Positions 55,516 to 64,000 of a DNA stretch of 64,000 nucleotides are shown here, piece after piece. The notes under the pieces were generated by a model. That model saw only the letters and a list, made by a program, of their open reading frames with translations. It searched no databases and was not told the DNA's origin. The stretch spans positions 83,349,501 to 83,413,500 of the forward strand of contig JAZBRS010000057.1 of the NCBI GenBank assembly GCA_037176725.1, in the 5' to 3' direction. Each line of letters opens with the position of its first letter. The stretch's first letter is position 1. The DNA is from Posidonia oceanica. Its lineage: Eukaryota; Streptophyta; Magnoliopsida; Alismatales; Posidoniaceae. A program made the position numbers and the translations under genes.

Positions 55516-56155
55516 TAGGGCTGTCAATAAGTTGGATTGAACACATTAATTCCGTTTGACCTAATCCATTATTTTAAGGTATAGGTTAAAAAATCAAATC
55601 CGTTAAGTCTGTTAACCTAGACTCTTAATGACTTAGGTCATGGGTGGACATATCATCCAATTAGTAAACCCGTTACAGTAGGTTTTTTGGTAATTTTAAA
55701 AATTTAAAGAGAATCTTATATTTATCTTTTTAATATTGTTGACTCTGTTTTGAAATATTTTATGTATTTCATTTCCTCTATGAAGAATATGATGTTTTTG
55801 TACTTTTTTAGTTATTATTAATTGGCTATTATTGGTCATTTGTTTATGTTTTATTAGTTCTTACACTTTTAAAGTCTATAACACATTCATTTAGATGATT
55901 CTTGTATATTTAAATATTATATAATACATGTTTATATACAATTTGATTTATTATAGGGATCTATCATTTTATTATGTAATTGACCTATTTGACTCGTTAA
56001 TCCATCTGTAATCCGTTATCCCAAGGGGTTGGATCAAGTTACAGGTTAAGGATTGGAAAAATGATTATCACCTAGCCCATAACCCATTATGGCAAAACGA
56101 GCTTGACCACAGGTTGACCTTTAACCTGGCTTAACCCAACCCATTTACATTTGTA
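55516..56155. mobile_element. hAT-like non-autonomous element, 640 bp
   Basis: The left end reads TAGGGCTGTCAATAAGTTGG; the right end on the opposite strand reads TACAAATGTAAATGGGTTGG. The two ends share TA, TGT, AAT and GTTGG at matching places. Both sides carry the 8-bp direct repeat TCTATATG (55,508-55,515 and 56,156-56,163), the duplication length made by hAT transposases. No transposase frame inside. Ends are imperfect, so the element is old. Confidence 0.6.
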
Positions 56156-56549
56156 TCTATATGTATTAGTAAATTACAACAACAATGATAAACTAGTGAG
56201 AACACTACGCAATGCATAGGAAAAAACAAAGAAAACAAAAAAAAATCTAAAAATAATGTAAGAGAAATGCTACAATACAATTAGTATATGGAACCATGAA
56301 AACTAATAAATCTCAATCGTCCAAGGTTAAGATCTGATGATGGTATATTGAGGAATGAGGAGTGACATTTTATAAAATGCAGGTTGGTACATATATTTTT
56401 ATAAAATATTGAATTTATTTTCTTTTTAAAATTAATATAACTTGAATATACTATTATATCCTTCTTTATCTCTTTTTTGGCAAAGATAAAGTCACCGAGG
56501 ACAACGATTGCCACCCTACCAGCATCAATGATGATGATCATCCCTCGAA

Positions 56550-57115
56550 CAACAAAGTTATTGGCCATCCTGTTGGCACTAAAGAGGAGGAAGATAATGA
56601 AGATGATAAAAATGACTATGGTAAAAAGAGACGACAACAATGGTAGGGCAGGAGGACGATGACAATGGAGGAGGACGACGACGACGACGATGATAATAAT
56701 GGAGGAGGAGGATGACGACGACGACAATGATGACAATGGAGGAGTAGGACGACGGCAACAATGACAATGATGGAGGAGGAAGAGGATGATGACGATGGAG
56801 GAGGAGGAGGACGACGACGATGATGATGATGACGGGAGGACGAGGAGGAGGACGACCGATGAAGGAAGGATAGAAGGAGGGCGACGACGATGGAGGAAGA
56901 GGAGGACAACGACGACAATGATGGAGGAGAAGTTGGAAGACAAAGATGACGATAGAGGAAGAGGACGACAATGACGACAATGGAGAAGAAGGACAATGAT
57001 GATGATGACAATGAAGGAGTTGGACGATGATGACAATGATAGTGAATGACAACAATGATGAAAGAGAAGAAGGATCACAGTGGAAAAGGACAATAACGAT
57101 GGAGGAAGATGACAA
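56550..57115. repeat. Purine-rich imperfect trinucleotide repeat (GAN)n
   Basis: About 560 bp of GAGGAGGACGACGACGATGA-type sequence. Serine-rich minus-strand and Asp/Glu-rich plus-strand frames follow from the composition alone. Confidence 0.9.
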
Positions 57116-57974
57116 TAACAATAAGATTGTTTAGAGAAAGATGAATGTGAGGCTAAAATGATTAGTTAGATTTGGTACTACGAGGAAGTTGAAGAGGGGT
57201 ATAATTGTAAAATAAAACTTGATAAAGTCATCAAGTGTATCAAGGTATAGCATTGCTAGATGTATTTTAGAATGTTCCATAATATAAATAGTAATTTTCT
57301 AACAATCATGCATATACATATTAACATTTTTATGTTTCATTAAGGAATATTCTTGTTTTAGTTTATCACAAATTTTTTTTTAAAATTTCATGGATATCCC
57401 CATAGCATCCAATAAATTATACAAATATTTTTCCCATAGCAATATTCCTATATGTGTTATATAACACCTTCTCTATGGCAATGCTCCCATATAATATGAA
57501 AATAAATTTAATATTTTGTTAAAAAAATCTCTTTGTAATTTTATAATAAAAATGAAAATACTTTCAAATTTATCAATAATTGAAAATTCCATTGGTTTCG
57601 TTATAACATCCTATCTTTTTAAAATCACCCTTTCTGTAGCAACATTCTTGCAAAAAACATGTTAGAAATATGTCCTTGCTTGTATGAACCTAGCTTTTAG
57701 TTAAATATAAATAACACTCTTCGATGAATTTCATCGTTGAATTATCCAAGGCCTTATGTTGGTTGAGGCAAGCATTAACATAGAGCTAATTAGCTAAGGT
57801 TCGATGTTGGCTAAAGATAACCCTAAGCATGGTTTTTGGCATTCAAAAGACCAAAATAGTCTTTGGTTTTTTGACACAAAAAAATATAGCAAAAACTCAC
57901 AAGAGATGAATATTTGATTAAATAGTTGAGTTGGTCTTTGGTGTGCAAATCAATTGAACTTTGAACAAATATAA
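57116..57974. other. Featureless AT-rich intergenic DNA
   Basis: No open frame with a recognisable product, no repeat structure and no RNA gene seen. Confidence 0.6.
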
Positions 57975-58269
57975 GATCCCGTTTGGTAAAGATTTTGGAC
58001 TTGCAAATTGTCCCAGAATCTTGATATGACCATTAGTTAAACCAAATAGTCATTGAAATAACAAATTCTGCACATTAGTCGAGATAAAACTGATTATGTT
58101 TTTATACTTTGTTTGAGAATCCAATGTTAAATTGATTAAGGGAGAATCTATCTTTTACACTAAACAGATTTTACACCCATAATCTTACAACTATTCCATC
58201 TCGACTTATGTACACAGAATCAAGATTATACATCCAAAATCTATTCCAAAATTTTTACCAAACGGAATC
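57975..58269. mobile_element. Tourist-like MITE, 295 bp
   Basis: Inverted ends GATCCCGTTTGGTAAAGATT and GATTCCGTTTGGTAAAAATT (2 mismatches over about 26 bp including the next bases), with TAA on both sides (57,972-57,974 and 58,270-58,272). The 3-bp TAA duplication is typical of PIF/Harbinger-family MITEs. No coding capacity. Confidence 0.8.
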
Positions 58270-58489
58270 TAAGATAGATATGTCATGCCTATGTGGATAT
58301 GTAAAGATGCTTGTTTATTGTCTAAATCCAATGTACTAGTATAGGAAAACATCATGTACACTTGCTTTTATTGACATTAATTACTAAAGGAAAAAACACC
58401 ATTAAAAGTAAGAATATAGGAAGTAAAGAAACGAAATCCATCATTAAATTTATAAAGGAATCTAGAATATAAGATAGATAAAGTATTGC

Positions 58490-58945
58490 ATAGTACCACT
58501 GGTTCGTGTGACACCATTAATAAAATAACTAAATAACAAAGTTCAAACAAAGGAAGCAAAAATTAATTGTAAATTTCCCATGAAAATTGGAGATAGAGCT
58601 TTCTCGTTGCTCTTTGTTTTTTCCCTTCATGCTTAGTTACTGGAATGATTCGTGTGACACTATTAATAAAATAACTAAATAACAAAAGTTCAAACAAAGG
58701 AAACAAAAATTAATTTTAGATTTCCCACAAAAATAAGAAGTAAGCTCTCTTCTTGCTATGTGAGTTTTCCCTTACTACTTAGTTATTAGGATGGTTCATG
58801 TGACACCATTAATAAAATAATTATATAATAAATTTCAAACAAAGGAAACAAAAATTAATTTTAAAACTTCCACGAAAATAAGGAATAAAACTCTCTTGTT
58901 GCTCCATGGATTTCCTCTTCCCACTTAGTTATTAGGATTAGGATG
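58490..58945. repeat. 146-bp tandem repeat, three copies
   Basis: CGTGTGACACCATTAATAAA or a variant starts at 58,505, 58,651 and 58,797, exactly 146 bp apart each time. Each unit continues with CAAACAAAGGAA(A/G)CAAAAATT, a TTTCCC or CTTCCAC segment, a CTCT..TTGCT stretch and (A/T)CTTAGTTA(T/C)T(A/G)G. Diverged copies; no coding function visible. Confidence 0.9.
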
Positions 58946-59149
58946 GGTTTTGTTACCTACCTAAGTATAGGGTCTCTAACCCAATGCATGTAGAATTTTC
59001 TCACTTGTTTGCATACAGAGTTCTTTCTTTGGTTACTTTCTCTCTTCTTTTTCTTATCTCCTCTCTCTACATTTTCTTTTAGAGAAGGAATTTCATGTAG
59101 GTGCCTACAGTAAAAATTCCTATAAGCAAGCAACATTAGCCGTTGGATG

Positions 59150-59560
59150 CTAAGGGGAAGGAGGAAGAGGGAGAGGGGTGGGGAGGAGGGGCGACGACGA
59201 TGTAGGCAAGGAGGTGGCGGAGGGGGAGGGGTGGGGAGGCGGCGAATGATGATGATGCGGAGGAGCGAGATGGTGACAGTGAAGGAGGAGCGACGACGGT
59301 GGTAGCGGAGGAGGCGGGCAGCGCGGTACATGGAGGAGGCCACTAGTACACAGGAGAGCCTGGAGGAGGGCAAAGGAAGAGCAACGTTGGGGGTAACGCG
59401 GTACACAGGGGAGGCCGCTAGTACACAGGGGAGCCCAAGGAAGGGAGAGGAGGAGGAGGGGCAGTGACGGCGGTGGCAGCGGAGGAGGAACACATTGGAG
59501 GGATGGTAGAGGTGGAGAGGGGCAGGAAGGCGACGATGGCAACGTGTGGGGAGCAAGAAG
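59150..59560. repeat. G-rich low-complexity block with a 75-bp duplication
   Basis: GGAGGAGG/GGCGACGA-type sequence with a direct duplication of GCGGTACA, GAGGCC(A/G)CTAGTACACAGG at 59,323 and 59,398. Pro/Ser/Leu-rich minus-strand frames (up to 212 codons) have no domain and a composition typical of such repeats. Confidence 0.7.
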
Positions 59561-60596
59561 AGGAGGACGAAAGCGATGGGGAATTTTAATCTCACGGGGG
59601 AGAAGGAAGAGAAGGAGGCAGCAAAAGAGAAGGAGGAGGCGTATTCTCAACCGTTGATTGGGTGTCTGCAAAAAGACTCTATGTTGACACCTATATATGC
59701 ATTTTTGCCTTTCTTTTATTTTATGTTTTGCCTTTGGTTTCCAAGCACAACATAAAACGATATTTATGGTCTTTCCTTCGATGAGCAGATTCTCTAGATC
59801 TTATCCATAAAGAACCTATAACTAATGTAAGAGTTTAACATCAAAGGGAGCTTAATATGAAATCTTGGCTTAACAAACCACCTTGTGGAGTAGTGGTTTT
59901 TAGTTTTACATAGCGATGAAGAGGAGTGTTTTTCATGAAAATGTTGGGAAATGGCTTGCAGGTGCCAAATCTCAGTCAGTCAAACTTTTTTCGCTTCAGT
60001 CTATTTCAATTGTATAATTATCCATAGGGAACTCTTATCATATCTGAGTAACAGGAAATAAGGTGGTGGAGCTACAAGGCGTATTGTTTAGCTTGTTTTG
60101 CTTGATGTTTGCTTTAAGCTTAATCGTTTCTGTATCAGAGTTCAAGATGAGTAATAGGCCTGCCATGAGGATAAGGATGTCTGACCTTGGTCGGCTTCAT
60201 TTTTGTGGTCTGAGATTTCACTGACGAGCATGGGGTTCGTATGGATTTGGAAATGACATTCAAGCTAAGACCAGCACACGATTTGAAAAAGATAATTTGA
60301 AAAACCAATACCATTACAATCTAAACTTCACATGGTGCTCTTTAATACATCATGTCTTATTCCCACAAGAAATTACGCAGGTCATGTACCGGACAATCGT
60401 TTTAAGTTGCATAAACGAGAACAGTTGCCCTGCGGTAGATAAGCCACCAGGCCCACCACCCTAAACACACATAGCAACGTTTACTAACAGAAACCCTTCA
60501 GAAACATATCCCAACAAGTGTGTGTAAATTAATGAAATATATAGCTTTATGTAAATACAAAATCACAGATGCCTGCAAAATTTGATGATGAAATAA
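59561..60596. other. Region 3' of the RNR2 gene
   Basis: No second gene seen. The part nearest 60,596 must include the 3' untranslated region of the minus-strand RNR2 gene; no convincing polyadenylation site could be chosen among the AT-rich sequence. Confidence 0.5.
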
Positions 60597-62708
60597 TTAG
60601 AAATCTTCGTCCATTGTAAAGACATAATTGGAGGTTGTCTTAGACTGTAGGCTTGACATCACTGATGCCTTCTGATAATCTCCAACTCTTTTCTCGAAAA
60701 AATTTGCTTTTCCCCTGGACATCAAAGGAATGTCTTGGAATATTAAGATATGAAGTTATATGCATACTAGACAAGCATAAAATAAAAGCATCAGTTGAAC
60801 AATCACAAAGTCAATCTTGAACAAAAACTGTTGTTCTTGGACAAGCATTTAAGAATCACGAACAGTGGCAAAAATGAGGGAAAAAAAAAAGAACGGTATT
60901 TCGTAATACTTACTGCAAGGATATAAATTCCATCCACTCAAATGGGTTGTCAACATTGTACTTCCTCAGGCATCCAAGTGAAACCTGCCAATATTGCCTG
61001 CATTAGAGAAGTTCCATGGCAGCGAATCGCAGTATTCAAAACAATGAGTACTATCACGTGATAGAATTACCAGCAGATGATCTGCGACAAACTGAATATA
61101 TTGGCTCATTAGGACAGCATTCATGCCAATCAGTGCACAGGAAAGTGCCTCACACACGAATTCAGTTTCTATTACCACTGCATCATGTACTATCTGGTGC
61201 ACTTTTTGCCAACTCAGAGGCTTGCGTAACAGGCTTCAAGAAAAATTAAGAATGTATCATTGATATAAGTATTCTTTATTGGTTAGAAAAAGGGCAATTA
61301 TTTCTTATTCACTAAAAGGAAGAAATCACAAGATTTAGATGCATCCAAGAAATCTCATCATTGCAAACAATGAATAACTCATTTTTCCTTCTCAGTGAAC
61401 CAAAATAATCCAGCAAGCTTGTACATCTGTCTAGGAAGTCGGTGCTTTTTATTGATTTCTCGTTTATTAAGATCCCAACTTTTGAGAGAATCACCTATAT
61501 AACAGACATGCAAAATCACAATGGAGGCCCTCATCCCTTGAAATAAGCTCATTTGAGAAGGTCAATCCTGGCATAAGGTTCCTCTTTTTCAGCCAAAAAA
61601 TAGCACAAAAACTGCGAAATGAACATGGCATAAGAACAAACCTTCAAACAAAATTGCAAGTATAAAGTAATTTTTTGGGCATTAATAAAAGGAGAAATCA
61701 TCAGGATGCATTTAATAACCAAACCTTCCAGAGAAGAAAATGCCTTCAACACACGAGAAGGCAACAAGTCTTTCTGCAAATGAATTGGAGCTGCATATAG
61801 GAATCAGAAAAGGCATGTTCATAAAAGAAAAACGTGTCACTCCATCTAAAAATGGGACTTAGGTGAAGGTTTCCATCAACAATTTACTGGCCTACACAAT
61901 CATGCATTTGCCCAACAAAAAACAAGACACACACATAAAGAACTTGCTATAAGCCATAGTCAAAATATTTACATGCAAGCAAATGGTTTACATATCGTAA
62001 AAATCTATACCAATATACCTCTGTATCCAATCAAGTGCCCATTTTGCCTTCCTAGCAACACAGGGAATATTTTCTATGGCATTGAATAGTCTGCTCTTCT
62101 CCTTCGTATCTTTAATGTAAGTTTCCAAAAGCAAACTGTACATCTCTGAAATCATGGTAATAGTTTGAAATCATATAACCTGAAACATGTTCAGGCCCTT
62201 CTGACCAAGCCTTAACACTTACAGAAATCTACCAGAGTGAATATTCTCCATTGCAATTTGGAAGCCATAGAAAGCACGAGCCTGTGAAATATAAAAACTA
62301 TTAAGTTTCTCCTAGATGATGTTTTCATTGAAGAGAAATAGTAGTTTGATTATGTACCCCATTACACAAACAAACAAACCTAAAAATAATTGGGCATATA
62401 TTATCTAATGAAAGACTAATAATTTTTTATGCATGGAAACTTGTAAGTGCATGGTCCTTAACTATTCAACACGGTTCTTACAGTACGAAAAATGAGAATG
62501 CCATCAATAGTGCATAAACAAAGAAGAGAAAGAGAGCCCAGAATTACCTCAGGAACTTGAACATCCTTTAAGAATCTTGCAGCTAAGTTTTCCAAGACAA
62601 TGCCATCTGATGCAGCAAAAAATGCTAATACATGGCTTATGAAGTGTTTTTCAGAAATTGAAAGACTTTCCCAATGCTGAACATCGTTTGAAAGGTCAAC
62701 TTCCTCTA
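60597..62708 (-). CDS. RNR2: Ribonucleotide reductase small subunit (R2), exons 2-9, 5' part missing
   Basis: R2 carries the di-iron tyrosyl radical that lets ribonucleotide reductase make deoxyribonucleotides for DNA synthesis. Eight exons with GT-AG borders give about 290 residues in phase: 62,548-62,708; 62,233-62,281; 62,019-62,145; 61,725-61,790; 61,495-61,611; 61,071-61,233; 60,914-60,984; 60,597-60,714 (TAA at 60,597-60,599). Family iron ligands and radical residue are all present: Asp in FFAASDGI, Glu and His in MENIHSEMY with radical Tyr, Glu in VEGIFFSGS, Glu and His in [10 protein letters not shown]. The C-terminal tail ends FTMDEDF, the R1-docking end. The first about 45 residues are not visible in 62,709-64,000, so exon 1 is inferred upstream. 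No stop or frameshift: it looks functional. Confidence 0.95.
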
Positions 62709-64000
62709 CTGAAGAATCAATCATTCGTAATCAAACTTTAAATGAAGAAAACGGACTGATCCAAAAATAAATATCTAACCTCAAAGCTAAGGAAACTGCT
62801 TTTTGATGATAAGACTAGAAAGAAAGTGCTGCATGAAGTATCAAACTTCCAATCTCCAATACGAATTTAGAATGGAATCTCACAATATAAATACAGATAA
62901 GAATAAAAAATATAACAAAGTTAATGTCGCAAAAATAATCTAAGGGGTACTATGAAATACAAGTGCAAAGGTGTAATAGATATATTTCATAAACAAACCA
63001 ATGAAAAATTAAACAATCACATACAAATGAAAGAGAAAAAGGGAGAACAAAATAAAAAACTGGAACCATGAGCACTTTTTAGGAAATGTCTGTAGACATC
63101 TTAGTATGCATATTTCATCTTATTAAATGATGTCCTTTCATGCAGCATAAAAGTTTATTTCACTTTAAAAGAGTAAAGATGAGTGCAGAGTGTGTCCCCA
63201 GATGTTGTCATGCTGACTAGTACTGCATCCAACCACTACACTAAAACCTATATTATTTGGAGGGAATTCAAATGTTTTATAATATCCTACAGCTCTATCA
63301 ATCTAATGCTTTTAGTGTGAATGTGATGCACGCAAATTTTAGATTTTTAGCAACCAAGGCAAACAAAACTAACGATGCACACAAATTTGAGCTTTTTGGC
63401 AGTGAAGACAAACAGAATTAAAAGAGATTTACATGAGAAGCACAAAGCTATAATATCCTACTAAATAAAAAAGATTTTACCAATTCACTGAAGTTATGAT
63501 GAGCATTTTCCCTATTCAAGTGCTGTATGCTAAAAAAGATAAAGATTTTAATCAAACAAATAGACAGGAGAACCCGATTAAACGTGAACAACTACAAAAA
63601 TAAGGCCAAAATATTTTTTGTGGCTTTAGCCAAACCAAGATGATCAATCAACTTAAATTCCAAAACTAACATAAGGGATTTCTGAAATTGTCATGCTTAT
63701 CAGTTTCTTTTTTAAATTGGGAAAAATAGAGAAAACTTATATTAGTATTACCAACAAAGAGAATTCTTTGGCGGTGCATAAGGGCAATTATAACAAAAAA
63801 GGAACCAAGAAAGCATAACTTGTGTTATCATGTTATAACGAAAAAGGAACCAAAAATATAGTTTTGTATTTCATTTGGATCATATTGTGTTAGATTTTTA
63901 TCAAATTTTCTCATTGATAGAATTTAATAGACTTGGTCTTGATTCACTTGCTTGGCATCCTATTGTGCTTGCTGCATTCTTGCCTATATGACTGTACGCA
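62709..64000 (-). other. RNR2 upstream intron (start of gene outside window)
   Basis: AT-rich sequence without a match to the N-terminal R2 segment. The acceptor TTCTTCAG directly precedes the first visible exon, whose first two bases finish a split codon before GAG GAA GTT GAC. This is therefore intron, at least 1.29 kb if the gene is complete. No repeat or second gene seen. Confidence 0.7.

Noticed and set aside
56281..57121. Ser-rich minus-strand frames of 131-270 codons
   Set aside because: Translation of an imperfect (GAN)n repeat; no domain.
62458..62724. ATG at 62,724 as start of the ribonucleotide reductase protein
   Set aside because: The bases before GAGGAAGTTGAC end in TTCTTCAG, a good splice acceptor, and the family has about 45 more N-terminal residues.
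1..64000. CRISPR arrays, tRNA or rRNA genes, bacterial operons
   Set aside because: None seen; the direct repeats present are LTR-internal or minisatellite, and PBS sites are tRNA complements, not tRNA genes.

Overview
This is plant nuclear DNA, almost certainly from a seed plant with a repeat-rich genome. The evidence is large Ty3/gypsy LTR retrotransposons with plant-type primer-binding sites, MITEs, GT-AG introns, and one intron-containing host gene for the small subunit of ribonucleotide reductase. The species cannot be named from the sequence. I saw no bacterial genes, rRNA, tRNA or CRISPR array.

Layout. About 1-51,550 is a nest of retrotransposons. Element E1 (1-10,532, minus strand, left end outside the window) is a Tat/Ogre-like element; its right edge abuts the 3' part of the 5' LTR of element E2. 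E2 (10,533-45,419, plus strand) is a chromodomain-bearing chromovirus (Tekay-like). It is split inside its integrase by element E3 (14,737-43,036, minus strand), a giant Tat/Ogre-like element of about 22.4 kb net, flanked by the duplicated target GTATG. The 5' LTR of E3 is in turn split by a 5.9 kb solo LTR S1 (34,738-40,625, plus strand) flanked by GCTAG. To the right lie a GC-rich unassigned stretch (45,420-46,080), the 3' end of an older Tat-like element R1 (about 46,080-51,001, plus) and the 3' part of another chromovirus-like LTR R2 (51,002-51,547, plus).

51,548-60,300 is AT-rich intergenic DNA with no supported gene. It holds a hAT-like element with an 8-bp target duplication, a Tourist-like MITE with TAA duplication, a three-copy 146-bp tandem repeat and simple repeats. 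The ribonucleotide reductase gene (minus strand, eight exons from 62,708 down to 60,597) ends the window; its first exon is not visible and probably lies beyond 64,000.

How the parts work. Each retroelement once encoded gag, protease, reverse transcriptase, RNase H and integrase, but all are now broken. Many in-frame stops are TAG where a CAG glutamine codon is expected, the mark left by deamination of cytosine at methylated CHG sites. The order of events is readable: E2 first, then E1 and E3 into E2, then S1 into E3. The most unusual content is in the non-coding parts of the Tat-like elements: palindromic double-hairpin arrays in the E3 LTRs, a 119-bp hairpin array before its 3' LTR, an extra open frame after integrase that resembles plant-mobile-domain proteins, a histidine-rich repeat in the polyprotein, and two sequence boxes shared by otherwise different LTRs.
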